In this document: piece after piece, positions 1 to 11,962 of the stretch
How positions within the stretch are numbered: the first letter of the stretch is position 1
Layout: each line of letters opens with the position of its first letter
Source of the DNA: Dreissena polymorpha
Lineage: Eukaryota > Mollusca > Bivalvia > Myida > Dreissenidae
Assembly (NCBI RefSeq): GCF_020536995.1
Contig: NC_068366.1
Coordinates: 73,317,536-73,381,535, forward strand
DNA: 64,000 bases
Reading direction: 5' to 3'
Position numbers and translations under genes: made by a program
Notes under the pieces: model-generated
What the model saw: the letters and a program-made list of their open reading frames with translations, nothing else
Database searches by the model: none
What the model was told of the DNA's origin: nothing

Positions 1-1100
1 AGGGACGTTGTACACTCCCGGAGAGTTTCCTGCCTTCAAACTGTGCACTGCCTCTTCCACCTCTGCCTTTAGACTATGGACGGACTTTCGTCGCTGGCTT
101 TTGGTCTGGGATCAATTTGAAGAAGACTGGGGTCTGGTTGAAGGGGGAAATTATAAATATCGCTGCAGTTTTCGGTCGACCTGCGCAGGGCTGTGGCAAT
201 CTCGGTAAGGAGGTTCCCGCCAGCGTCTGATTAAACACTGGCCTCGGGCTGATTGGTCTTCGTTAGGTCTTGAGAGTGTTGTTGGCCTTTTTACTGTTGC
301 CTGTTATCATCTCTTTGTCAATGTTGTAACATTGCTACTTAATCCATTCCAACTTGGTCTCTTTCTTTCATCTTCTTCCTCACCTCCTTGTCCCGAATTT
401 TTTAGATCTTCTCGTCTTTGTAGTCTGATGTGTGTGCGTAGACCCGGATGATGCGGATTTTATGAGTTCTTAGATCCGCATGGAGATTAGCCTGCTGGAT
501 ACTGGGGTTCAACTGATGACGCTGTTGACTACCTCTTTCCTTAAGATTAAAGCAATATGTGGCAATGTCTGGGATCCTCCCCCCCCCCCCCCCCCTGAAC
601 CATATCTTGTGTCCTTCGCCCGTTGATGTCTCTCCGAAGTCTAGCAACCTTACCTCAGCTTGTCCGCTGAAGTTCCAGCGGTAGCGCTTCAACTCGTTGG
701 TCAGATCATGGATCATGGATCTTTCCGCACGCATGCAGTGCTCTTACCCCGTTCCTTTGGTAGGTCCTTTTATTGCCATCTTAATCGATGGGTTAGCTCG
801 AGCAGTGTCCATTCTCAAGACTGGCAGTGGAATGCGCGGTCGTTGTTATTCCGGGTCCTTACTGATCCGACTTGTTATTCTGTATTCTTTTTATCTGCAT
901 GTCCTTTCAGTGGTCTTTGCGGCGCCTGTCTCCTCTCTAAGAACTTGCAGATTGTCGTACAAAATGTGCTAGCCCCTCACCTGTTTCGCCCGCCGCCAGC
1001 AGAATCAGATACCAGGGTGTGGTTGGTCCCGGAACCAGAAGTTAGAGCTGAATGTCAAGTGATAACCAGTTGTTCCCGTCCTCCCAATGAAGCTGCTGCC
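1..1100 (-). mobile_element. RTE-like LINE remnant, endonuclease and start of RT
   Basis: Reading the minus strand from about 734 down to 402 gives an apurinic-endonuclease-like segment with the blocks NELKRYRW, FGETSTGEGHKIWFRGG and IRIIRVYAHTSDYKDE, typical of the RTE-type protein often annotated as craniofacial development protein 2-like. Between 240 and 1, in shifting frames, come LTEIATALRRSTENCSDIYN and LKAEVEEAVHSLKAGNSPGV, which match the linker and first RT block of the same family. Most of the endonuclease C-terminal half is missing, so there is an internal deletion as well as frameshifts. A 17-base C run at 579-595 interrupts the endonuclease. Positions 740-1100 would be the 5' end; no clear protein is visible there. 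The element runs off the left edge. Confidence 0.7.
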
Positions 1101-1109
1101 AAGTGACAG

Positions 1110-2816
1110 ACGTACAATCTATATGCTGAGAACCCCCATACACCCCTTTAATTATGATAAGTATATTTACATTAAATGAAATTAAGCACAAGCCTTTTAA
1201 TCTAAAAGAATTCAGATAATAATAAAATGTGTTTTTGAATTGATGCAAACAACAACAACAAAAACAACAGCATACAAATCAAAATGATCGTATTTCCGAT
1301 TTTCGATATATTTCTGCAAACGCGTCAATAAAATATTGTGATACAAGAGCTGCAATTAGTCGCGGTAAGGAAACTTTGTTTTTGTTTTTTTAAACTCGGT
1401 TTTTCGAATGGAAAGTGTGCATTTTCTGTTTTTATGATAATTGATTTTTGATGAGAAACAATAAAAACTTGAAATTATTTACCGCTTTGTGTCGTATAAA
1501 CGAATCTGCGTAAAACTCAATTTAGATTCACATTGTAAATCGAATCATTCCTGTCGCCAGTTGCCAAAACGAAAGTACGGTTGATATTCAAAAGCATTAT
1601 ATTTCTCTTTCCGGGATATGTTTTCAATATGTTGATGCTGCATTAACGAATATACGTGTATATGAAGTAAAAACACCAAAAATAAACAAAGGTTGCGATA
1701 AACACCTATAAACTGTTAGATGCACATAATATCACTTAACCATTAGTTCATGTTTGTTGTTGAAGAATTTATATATGTCGTGCATTAATTTATGACATCA
1801 ATCTTAACTAGCTATAACTTATTTAAATCTTAATTAGCATAAATTATATTGTTTCACATGTTTTTCATTAAATTAAACGCTTGCATTTATTCGGCTACTG
1901 CCGTTTGCATATTTTTGCTACTGACGTTTGCCATTCCTAAACGTACTACTGACGTTTGCTATATTTGTTTTCACTCTTTAAACCTTTATTCAATATCTGG
2001 TAGATATTTGTGTTTGTTTATGCATAGACATATGTAATATATGTTCGTCCGGTAAAGCATAGACAGTTCTGTGATCGTTAATTTTCGAGAACACTGACTC
2101 TTTGTAATTTTACTACTGACGTTTGCTTCTTAAATGGAAATTTGCGCCGAAGTGTTCTCGAAAACCAGAGCAACACACAAAACGCGTGATTTACCGATCG
2201 AAAGCTATATGCATGCCATATTGTGTGCACTAGGTCGTATGAAAGTCAGAGGATGATCAGCAAAGATATTGGAAAAAAACCTACCTTGCGCGGCTGTTTG
2301 TTGTCATAAAATGACTACTGACGTTGACTTTTGTGGTCACGTGACAGTTTTTGTTCATTCACAGTGTTAGTGCTGTTCATATATATCTAAATTAAAAGAC
2401 ACAGTGTAAACATATTGCTGACCATTTTTTACAATGTTTGTTTTGAAGTTACGTGTAATACTTGTGACTCTTCAAATGATTCTAAACATGGGATACACAT
2501 TAATTTCACTTTCAACTCTAGCTCTGTGTGGCTATTTTAAAACATAAATGATTTTCCTTATGATTTGTGTAAGACGAATCTAGTGAGTTTATGAGGTAGA
2601 AATTATGGGACTGATATCAGGTCCACACATAATTCAACCTCAGACGCGGAATGACCTCACACACATAAGCACACACTGTTTTGGTTTCTTAACGCAATTA
2701 CATTTAATCTACTAATATTGTTCATATGAAATATGCTGCCTATTATCCCATAGAAAGGAATGTACAATTAAAAAATATAGAAACGGAATAATGGAGAAAA
2801 GACTAAAAGTTTGTGT
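1110..2816. other. AT-rich stretch without a recognised gene
   Basis: No coding segment or RNA gene is recognisable. The only structure seen is the repeated CTACTGACGTTTGC motif listed separately. Confidence 0.5.
1895..2328 (+). repeat. Dispersed CTACTGACGTTTGC motif, five occurrences
   Basis: Near-identical 14-mers lie at 1895, 1918, 1946, 2113 and 2315, all in the same orientation. The first has CTGCCG in place of CTGACG, and the last is ACGTTGAC. Each core except the first contains TGACGT, a CRE/ATF-type half site. Spacing is irregular (23, 28, 167 and 202 bp), so this is not a simple tandem array. Confidence 0.6.
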
Positions 2817-3275
2817 TTAAAGGGACATTTTTACAGATTTTGGCAGATATTGAAGTCTGTCATGTAATGCTTTATATTGATGAATGTAAACAATGGATCT
2901 AAAACGCTCCAGTGAAAACAAGAATAAAATTAAATAAATTAAAAAAGTAACCCTCAACTGGGCTCAAACCACTGACTACTGGATTAAAAGTCTAATGCTT
3001 AGACCACTCGGCCATCAGTGCTCATACAATGAGTGATGCATTTTATACTTTAATTAAGCAATCCTAGTAGTGTCACAAAATGTAACGCCAACAACAGAAC
3101 TCTCCAATTTTTTCAATCGTTTTGCGTTGCAACGCTTTATTATTTTCAGGGTTTTAAATCGTCAAACGATGTATATAAATGGTAAATGTTCAGTATTACT
3201 GTTTTCTCACAATTATCATAGCTACAACGAAAAGTTGCAAATCTGAAAAAAAAACAGGGTTGGCTTTTTACCACA
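2817..3275 (-). mobile_element. TTAA-type tRNA-bearing MITE, copy 1, one end decayed
   Basis: The left end is TTAA followed by AGGGACATTTTTACAG. The interior matches the other copies: ATGTAAACAATGGATC, then a tRNA-like unit, then GTTGCAACGCTTTAT, then GTAAATGTTCAGTATTACTG. The right end is degraded near 3275 and no TTAA is readable there. The tRNA-like head is of the Ser/Leu-like type, on the minus strand. Confidence 0.75.
2947..3023 (-). ncRNA. tRNA-like Pol III unit in MITE copy 1
   Basis: The reverse complement starts GAGCACTGATGGCCGAGTGG, which gives an A box (TGGCCGAGTGG). It ends with a B box GGTTTGAGCCC, and a T-run follows the 3' end (TTACTTTTTTAA). The acceptor stem is poorly paired, so this is a tRNA-derived unit, not a functional tRNA gene. 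Confidence 0.6.
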
Positions 3276-4082
3276 GCAGCACGAAAATCCGAATAACGAA
3301 AGAATGTAGATGTTGATTATCATCTTCAAAAACATCACATTTGGACGCAATCAAAAAGTAACTTGTAGACTAAATGTGACAACTTGTTTTTGAACGACAT
3401 AAACGGTAAGGACACAATTACATGTATACTAAACGAAGTCAACGCAGTCGATACAGCTGTACTGCTTTCGCGTTTTAGAGCAATGTCACGTGTCAGTTAA
3501 GTACACTGTGTAATCTACACCCTTTTGTGTAAAAACCGGATTTATCTTGATCACGTAACAGGCGGAGTATGTATGCGTGGATTACGTTGGATTTTAGTGC
3601 CTCATGCCTTTGGTAGTTCAGTTTTAATATGTTCAAATTTGGAACATAATTGTTCGTTAGGATCTTGAATTCGTCAATCGGTCGACTGACGAAATATACG
3701 AAAGTTAATGCCTGACGATATATAATGGTTTCACAGTATTAACTGTACGCATATCTACGATCTCCCTAATGGTGGTGCCATCATACAGTTATGATGTATG
3801 TGAAAATTGAGGTAGAAATTGCCAACATGACGGGCATTGTTTCTCATCCAATTCTAAAACGGTAAAACATTGAACACCCGAGGAGCAGCACAGTTCTTCT
3901 AATTGCACTTAGGGACAAATCGTTCGGATGAAATCATATGCTTCATTTATTGGACAAATACTTAATGAATACGGTGGGAAATTTAAGACCTGTTCCGATG
4001 TTGTGTCCTAAAGATTAAATTTCAAAGTAAATATTTTTATTCAATGCACAGACAGGACCGTTGCCGATATGGATAAACGCGA
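3276..4082. other. No gene seen
   Basis: AT-rich sequence with no recognisable coding, RNA or repeat structure. Confidence 0.4.
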
Positions 4083-4707
4083 TTGAAAATAGCAATACTC
4101 ATAGCAGATCCTTTGTTTGCCAAAAAATGTTATTTTAAGCAAGATGTCCGTTTCAGTACGTCACCTGTACATGAAAATAATTGGTTTGATCCAGTTTGTA
4201 AAACAGCTCGCAATAGTTATTTGCATGCCCTCAGGCAGTTCAATTTAGATATGTCGCAAGAAAATCCTATATGTTTATGTGAACGTAAAAAGCATTATAA
4301 AGGTATTATTCGGAAAAAGAAAAACGCAAGTTACAAAAGGAAAATGAATGAGATTGAGGATCTTAGAAGAAAAAAAACGAGAGATTTTTGGAAACACTTT
4401 AGAACAAAAACAAAAAATAAATCTGGAAATACCTTTAGATGATTTTCGCGACTTTTTTAAGAACTTAGGAGGAAATGTTTTTAATTGTGAAAATGATGAA
4501 TCTGAGTTTTTTAATGAACATAATAATTTTGATTTGCCGAATAACGTTTATCCGGAGCTAGATAGACCTATCTATGTCGAAGAAATTGTTAAAGCCGTTA
4601 AACTACTCAAGCGGAACAAAGCCCATGGACTTGATAATTTGTTGAATGAATACTTTATAGAATCTATTGACATTTTAGCTTTGCCTTTGAGTGATATGTT
4701 CAATAAG

Positions 4708-4828
<121 letters not shown>

Positions 4829-5704
4829 TCTTGAGTTTTATCCGAAGCGTGGACAGTCGGTATTATTGTTCCAGTACACAAAAAGGGCTCCGAGTCAGAT
4901 GTAAACAACTACAGAGGTATTACACTTGTAAGCTGTCTTTCTAAACTGTTTACCTCAGTTATTCATAAGAGAGTTGAAAATGTCTGCAATGAAATAACAA
5001 TATTTCGGACGCCCAATTCGGATTCGAAAAGGACGTTCTACTGTAGATGCAATATTTATACTTCAGTCATTAGTTCAGAACTATATGTTTGAAAATAAAC
5101 GTCTGTATGTTATTTTTGTCGATATGTTGAAATGTTTTGATTCTATTTATAGAAACGGCCTTTGCTTGAAAAAAAATATATATATCGGGAATTCAGGGTA
5201 AAGTTTTACGAGTTGTAAGAGATATGTATAACAATGTTGAATCATGTGGTAAGTCATTTTCTTGTTTTTTTATATTATATCTCATACTCAGTAGGCTTGC
5301 GTCAAGGGGAGGTAATGTCCCCTTTGCTATTTTCTCTCTTTGTTGAGGACTTGGAACTTTATCTCCAAGATGATATTAATGCAGGCATAAATTTAGATGA
5401 TGTTATGATTGTATTACTTTTGTTTGCTGACGACATGGCTATTATAGGTAAAAATCCAACAGAAATTCAAAACCATTTAGACCATTTGTACACTTACTGC
5501 AATAATTGGGGATTGCAGGTCAACATAAATAAGACCAAAATTATGGTTTTTCGTAAGCGAGGTGGATTACTGACCTCAGAGAAGTGGACCTACAATAGTC
5601 AGCCAATAGAAGTTGTTAGTGATTTTAACTATTTAGGAGTTGTTCTAAATTATACTAGTAGTTTCAATCTTCAATCAAGAATATTTAGGTGGTAAAGGGC
5701 TTAA

Positions 5705-6213
5705 AGGGATCTTTTCACGCTTTGGTAAATTGACAAAATTGAAAAAAGTTGTTTCAGATTCGCAAATTTTCGTTTTGGTTATGATATTTGTGAGGAAACA
5801 GTAATACTGAACATTTACCATGCTCTAATATAGCCATTATATGTATCTTTTGACGATTTTAAAACCTAAAAATTATAAAGCGTTGCAACGCGAAACGATT
5901 GAATAATTTGGAGAGTTCTGTTTTTGTCGTTAAATTTTGTGAAACTACGAAGATTGCTTATATAAGGTATAAAATACGTTTAGAATGTGTTCTCGGCGGA
6001 ATAGCTCAGTAGGTTAAAGCGTTTTTACTTCAGGAATCTGGCAGGACTCCAGGGGTCACTGGTTCGAAACCTGCTCCGGGCAATGTTCTTTTCCTTTTTT
6101 AATTTTATTCTTGATTTTTTACTGGAGCTTTTACGATCCAATGTTTACATTTATCAATATAAAGCATTTAATGAATAAGTTAAAAAAATGCCAAAATCTG
6201 TGAAAAGGCCCCT
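5705..6213 (+). mobile_element. TTAA-type tRNA-bearing MITE, copy 2, inserted in the LINE
   Basis: Flanking TTAA lies at 5701-5704 and 6214-6217. The ends are AGGGATCTTTTCACG and GTGAAAAGGCCCCT, imperfect inverted repeats of about 14 bp. Removing the element and one TTAA leaves GGTAAAGGGCTTAAGGCAATG, which restores the LINE reading frame as GKGLKAM, so the target duplication is certain. TTAA duplication with 5'-AGG termini fits the Kolobok superfamily better than piggyBac, whose ends usually begin CCY. This family placement is inference. No transposase is present. Confidence 0.9.
5993..6082 (+). ncRNA. tRNA-like Pol III unit in MITE copy 2
   Basis: A box TAGCTCAGTAGG is at 6002-6013 and B box GGTTCGAAACC at 6061-6071. 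The unit ends near CTCCGGGCA, and T4 then T6 runs follow within about 20 bp (TTCTTTTCCTTTTTT), a normal Pol III terminator arrangement. The anticodon region is lengthened by what looks like a short tandem duplication (CTTCAGGA and GACTCCAGG). D-arm pairing is 3 of 4. It looks transcribable, but a cloverleaf with a full acceptor stem is not formed. Confidence 0.6.
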
Positions 6214-7375
6214 TTAAGGCAATGAATGTTTTACTTTGTAACTGTCAGGATTATGATTTGAAGCCTAGTACTCTTTGTCGATTGTTTGATGCCTTTGTTG
6301 GCTCTATAATCAATTATGGAGCAGAAGTTTGGGGATATACTAAGTCAAAAGAATTAGAAAGGCTGCATCTAAAATTCTTAAAACGTCTATAAAAAGTTAG
6401 ACTTAATACATGCAATAATATGGTGTATGGCGAACTTTGGAGATATCCGCTTTATATACATAGATATGTACGTATACTGAAATATTGGATTAAGCTGCAG
6501 TCAAGCGACAACATCATTTTAAAATATGTATACAACGAAGCCGTTAGATATTGTGAAAAGGGTTGCACAAATTGGGTATATAATGTTAAAAGATGTTAAA
6601 TGATTATGGTTTTTCAGATGTATTCGAAAATGTGCATGCTTTTGATATAAAATCTTTTTTGTTTGTATTTAAATGTAGAATTGCTGAATCTTTTAAACTT
6701 AAATGGTACAATGCTGTGAACGAAAGCTCTATGATGGATATGTATAGGCAGTTTAAAGCATCTCTAGTATATGAACCGTATCTAAATATTTTACCTAAAT
6801 CATTAAGAGCATATGTTAGTGGATTACGTTTATCTGTACACCCTTTGAGAATTCAAACGGGTAGATACGCTAGAAATGTAGAGGAAAGATCTGTAAGATA
6901 CTGCATGTTCTGTGTTTTAAATGACATTGAGGATGAATATCATTTTGTTTGTGTATGCCCTTTGTATAATGATTTTAGAAAAAAAATACATAAAAAACAT
7001 TATTATATCAAACCATCTGTTTATAAATATTTGAATTTGTTAAAAACGGAGGATAAAATGGAACTTATTAATCTGTCACTGTTTGTCAAAAACGCGCTAT
7101 CTATACGATCAAGACTGATAAATGATATGTCATAATATATTCATCTCCTGTATACTTATAATGAATGTAATATATTACCAACTGCATTTGTAACAATCTT
7201 ATTCTAAAAACCACGAGTTTTGCTATCTGTGTTGTTGGTTTTTTTATCTAACATATTTTGTTCTGCTTATTTATTTTTTTTGTATAAAATCACGTGACAA
7301 TATATATGTACGATTGTATATATATAGACGATGTACTTTGTATAAGTCTGGAATAAAAAATCTGTCTGTCTGTCA

Positions 7376-8326
7376 TATTAACGTATTGTGCTCAGGATAC
7401 GAATTAGGCACAGTTGGAAAGCTTTTCTTTCTATCTTCAATTACGAAGTAGCTTGTTGAATTTTATTATAATGCATGGTATATAAAACTGTTTCTCAAAC
7501 GTGTGACAAAGGTTTTACAAACTTACTAAATGTTCTGAAACTGTTTCACATATTTCGTCTTTACGAAGTAAACAGTTCCAGTATGAAAACCATCACGAAT
7601 ATTATGAGTCATAGTATCTGACATTAATAGTTTACTATGTTCTTACTTAGATATACGACGTACATGTTTTAAAAAATATTTTGAAACCAATAACTTTATC
7701 GAGTAGGATTTGTTAATATGTGAGCGCTATACTATAATGATCATATGAACCTATGACATAATCTTCAGAGTAATAAAATATTAGCGTTCTATTATATTCA
7801 GTTATGCTCAGTTTTGCATATAAAATAATAAGCTAAGAAATCGTCTTATTAATATCTCGCAAGGTTTATTCACGTGATAACATGTCATGGATGATTCGAA
7901 GATGCTTTGATGTGTAAATAAAAGAAGAAAAAAGTAACACAATATAGAAAACTTGTTTGCAAAATCGGAAATATGTAGAAACAAAACAATTAAAAAACAT
8001 ACGTAATACAAATGTATTACGCTAATCAATTGTTCAAATAATACGTAATTTAACAAGTCATATTGTTTAGACTTAGATAAAAGACTTACTTGGTTTTGAA
8101 AAAAAGTGTGTGATGTCGTACGCAGATTTTGTGTGTGTAGCAAATTACTATATAAAAAGTTTTGAATAGAGATGCTTAATTCTTTATTGATCATCTGAAT
8201 AAATTAGCGTATCTCTGGTAAACATAATAACATGTTCTTATTAAATTTCGATTCACTCTTGCATATAAAATAATCAATGGGAAAGGTTCTTTTTTAAATC
8301 ATACAAGGTTTATAAACGTGATAACA
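7376..8326. other. No gene; weak internal direct repeat
   Basis: Nothing coding is recognised. Segments near 7815-7885 and 8258-8330 resemble each other (GCATATAAAATAAT, then CAAGGTTTAT and CGTGATAACA), which suggests an old local duplication about 440 bp apart. Confidence 0.4.
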
Positions 8327-9732
8327 ACAGGCCCGTACGCAGGTGGGCCTGTCCCCCCCCCCCCCCCCCCAGCTGGCTGTCAAGTTATGATTTTTTAAAT
8401 AAAGGACTTTCTGCAATTGTTCTCTCATGAAATTGCCCACGGTACACTTCCCCTCAAGACAAAAGAGGAGATGTGTTTTATTTTCCCTTATAAACAAGGG
8501 GTTTAGCGCTATTTTACTCGCAAGTGGAGATAAGCCCCTTGGCAATGTTTTTTTTGGCCTTGTACACAAATCCTTTATCAGTCAATTCCCCTTTGTGATC
8601 CTGAATGCTTCATCTATCGATGGTTGATGTAACACTTTTTTGATTGGCCAAGGAAAGAGAAGCAGCGAATGGAAGCAAACACTACAGGAGGTCGTAGGCC
8701 TGAATATTGCTGACGTTAATAATTTGTGAAAAACAAATAATGTTGGAAGCAATTAGAGAAAATTATATGATATGGAAAATTATTCATTAATTTGAACCGG
8801 CAAGTTTCTTCGTCAAAGACCAAGGCCCATAACTTCGCCAAAAATCAATGAACCGGAACGAAAGGCATACTTTATCCGAAAGTATTGTAGGTAGACTCAC
8901 ACACCAAATATCAGGTCAATATCTTAAAGCGTTTTGAAAAAAAGTCTAGATAATAAAATGCCGCACAGCGGGACAGTCCAACTTCTATATGCCACCCTAC
9001 CGCGGGCATAATAATAATCAGCTGAATATCTGAAAGAGTTGCGAAAATAACATCAGGAAAACAGATATTACAGTAAAAATTTAGCCAAAAGTCCAAGGCC
9101 CATAACTTTGCCAAATAAAATGGGCCGGAACGAAGTTCACACTTTATCTTTCGGTCACATAGGTAAACTCGCATACCAAAAATCAGCTCAACATCTGATA
9201 TATTTCCGTAAAAAATCCTACGGAAAACGGTTATTATAAAAACTGTTTCAAGGTTCAATCTAATGTCACAGTTGTTGACAATGTTGATGGTTTATCTGTG
9301 TTGATGGTGGTGAAAGTAAAAGGTGTAGTAGATGATAGACATTTTATAAGGTATTTACTTTGAAACTTTAGAGAAGGCTTGAATTCAAAGAGAAAATAGT
9401 ATTATGGCTATATCATGTCAGTCATATTTTGTGATACATTTCTTTATAAAGGTGATTTTCAAAGTTTGCTTTCCTTCTTCATCAAATATCATACATTTCT
9501 GAAAATTCTGTTCACTGCAATATTAAAAGCTTTAGACTTCAGAAAGGCTGATTTACTTTTTATATTCCATAAATTTATATTACAAAATAAGTTTTGTTAA
9601 GCATTAAAATTAACCTTGAAAAGTGCCAAAATAAAAAAAATGGTAAAGGAAGACCCCTCTCGCACCCTCCCTGGATGAGCTCCTCCCTCCCCCCCCCCAC
9701 CCCCAGGCAAAAATTCCTGCGTACGGCTCTGT
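8327..9732. mobile_element. Nonautonomous hAT-like element with poly-C tracts
   Basis: The left end reads ACAGGCCCGTACGCAGG and the right end, reverse complemented, ACAGAGCCGTACGCAGG, a terminal inverted repeat of about 17 bp with hAT-like CAG starts. C-rich tracts sit inside both ends (18 Cs at 8353-8370 and a CCCCCCCCC-rich tract near 9685). Internally, two diverged units near 8820 and 9091 begin AAGGCCCATAACTT. A clean 8 bp target duplication is not visible, and no transposase is seen. Confidence 0.45.
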
Positions 9733-10417
9733 TACATGTATTTGTGAAGGTGTAATGACATTATTCAGTATGTTTTTACGGATGTTTTGCTATGCTCATA
9801 GGCACACGAGGTACTGAAATGTTGCGTCCATGGAATATCCATTGTGTGATAATATACCTTTATAGTATTAGCGCGAACACTCGTATCAATTATTTTGTAA
9901 GACCACAGTGGTGCATTTTTGACGATGCTGGAACAGCAGCGTCTAAGGTTTGATAACCAGTAAAAAAAAATCTTCACAATGGCAACCTATGTAAAAGACC
10001 GAGCCAGTCCGATTTTTCAGTTACTTCCCTTGGCATTCGCCACAGCGTAGGAGATTGCTCGTTGATTTTCATTGATAACATTCTCCTAGCTGATTTGTCG
10101 TTCGTGTTGATAAAGGTAAATATTAATAGAACAGCATATCCTGGGGAAACAGATTCAATAAGTGTATCAGAACGTTAATTTCAAATTAGTAATTTTACAT
10201 CCATTTTATTTTTATGGACCAATGAAACAACTATATATTTTCTTAATTTTATTTGATATTTGCTCTCGATTTAGTAAATAAATTGCGAATAAAAACATGT
10301 AAAATTAACTTTTTACGTGATCACAAAACTAAAGAATGCGAACAATTTCGAACCTGCAAATTGTAAACGCTGCACTGCTAAGATATATATAGATAAAACA
10401 ACATTACTTCGTGTAAT

Positions 10418-10600
10418 TGTCCGTCTCGCTAGCGCAGTGGTATGGACGTTCGCTTTTTCACCTTTACGACACCGGTTCGATTCCCGCTCCCGGCGCAATG
10501 TTATATTTTGTCTGTTTTGTGGTCACCATTCCGGACAGGTGTTTTTTTCCGGATAATCTCATTCCCCCGCAGCATTTGACCATATAAAAAATTACAAAGT
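10418..10600 (+). mobile_element. tRNA-derived SINE
   Basis: The head begins TCCGTCTCGCTAGCGCAGTG with A box TAGCGCAGTGG, followed by a perfect consensus B box GGTTCGATTCC near 10475. The body contains TGGTCACCATTCCGGACAGG and CCGGATAAT. The same body motif (TGGTCACCAT, CCGGATAAT) recurs in the degenerate copy near 59214-59345. Confidence 0.6.
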
Positions 10601-11165
10601 ATTTCAGTACAAAACAAATAGCTGGAAATTGCAGCATTCTAAATTCGTTCCAACTGTCGTCAATCTAATCTTATTAGGTAGGAGATCTGGACACACTCCG
10701 GGTCCCAACATTATGCAGTCTCAGCGCGGAGGTAACTCATTACCTTGGAAAAACACAAATACACACACTGGGTGCAGCCTAGGCGCGTATTGACTCAAAC
10801 AAGGCAACAAACTCAAGTGCGGGCACAATCATTTAAAATTTACATATTGAATACGATATTCTAACAGAAATTACACAACCACCTAAGTGTACATACCATG
10901 TTTGATATTTCGTTCGATTGTTAGATTTTAGCATATACATGTATAAGGTCATTTCGCTATTAGTTAATCCATATGTTCGTGGGCGAACTCGGATAGTCAA
11001 GTGCTCATACGATTGAGCTCACATGGTCCGGCTATGTGCTCATACCTACTTTCGAGAATCATCATGAAGGTATTGCCATACTTAATGAACAAGAATGTGA
11101 CCCGCCTCCCAGTTTCGCTCAATGGGTCAAGTTACCCACGGGTACTACTTCCCCGTGCCCCTAAA
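10601..11165. other. No gene seen
   Basis: Unremarkable sequence; nothing recognised. Confidence 0.35.
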
Positions 11166-11280
11166 CTTTTTTTCGTACCAAAAATGTTTCGTACGCAAAT
11201 TTTTTTCGTACCAAATTTTTTTTCGTACCCAAATTTTTCGTACCCAAATTTTTTATCGTACCCAAATGTTCGTATCAACA
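11166..11280 (+). repeat. Short degenerate tandem repeat TTCGTACCCAAATTTT
   Basis: About seven imperfect units of roughly 14-17 bp, each with TCGTAC followed by a T-rich stretch. Read in frame, some units give VPNFF or SYPNF, so a spurious open frame crosses it. Confidence 0.75.
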
Positions 11281-11764
11281 TACACAATTGTGGTGATATA
11301 GATAAACTTAAATTGATGTTTTATATCCATCCTTTTCAAAAGCATCGTCACACCAGTACTGCCAGTACTTTGATTATCACATCCTTTCAAGAGTGCCAAT
11401 GGGAAATACTGGCTCTTCTTTTTAACGTTTGATTACGGCAGATTAAAAGGTTGCGTCCATGGAGAATTCATCTGGGTTCACACTTAAATTACCAAATTTT
11501 CCCAATAATCTGATGACACCAATCTGTTAATGGTTTTACATTTTGTATCTAGGCTTTGGGACACAGACTATTGTCAGAGTTTGAGTGCTTAACAGCGATC
11601 TCAATGTGTTTGTGATCTCAAAGAAAAGATTGTGTCTGTGACTAAGTATACCCCCTGTAAGGAAGTAAAAGTGGTGTACTAAAATCACAATGGACGTCTC
11701 ACCTTCAGTCTGTGCGTACATATAACATGCATTTATGTTAAATTTTTACTGAAACTGATGCTGA

Positions 11765-11962
11765 TTTCCAAGGTCAGTTAAGTGCTCGAAGCAAATGCTT
11801 GCTAGCCCTCAATTGAGGCAGATGTTGATGGCACTCGTGCAGTCAAAAAGCCTTGCCAAGCGACTGGAGCTTTCCATGCAGGAACACATCTTCACTGAGT
11901 TTGCTGAAAACTGTCTAGCGGTAGAGAAAACACAAAGGGTTACAAAGAATTTGCAACTGTGA
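11765..11962 (+). pseudogene. ZNHIT3-like C-terminal segment
   Basis: The open frame contains LASPQLRQMLMALVQSKSLA, then KRLELSMQEHIFTEFAENCL and AVEKTQ, and stops at 11960-11962. This resembles the C-terminal tail of zinc-finger HIT-domain protein 3 (human form: NPHLRQLMVNLD...MQEPLFVEFADCCLGIVEP, quoted from memory), a box C/D snoRNP assembly factor. The HIT zinc finger that should lie upstream is not seen in the preceding 2 kb, and an in-frame stop at 11762 closes the segment. It could be a last exon behind a long intron, or a truncated retrocopy. Confidence 0.4.

Noticed and set aside
10418-10600. Functional tRNA gene
   Set aside because: Perfect B box, but the body continues as a SINE and the cloverleaf is incomplete.
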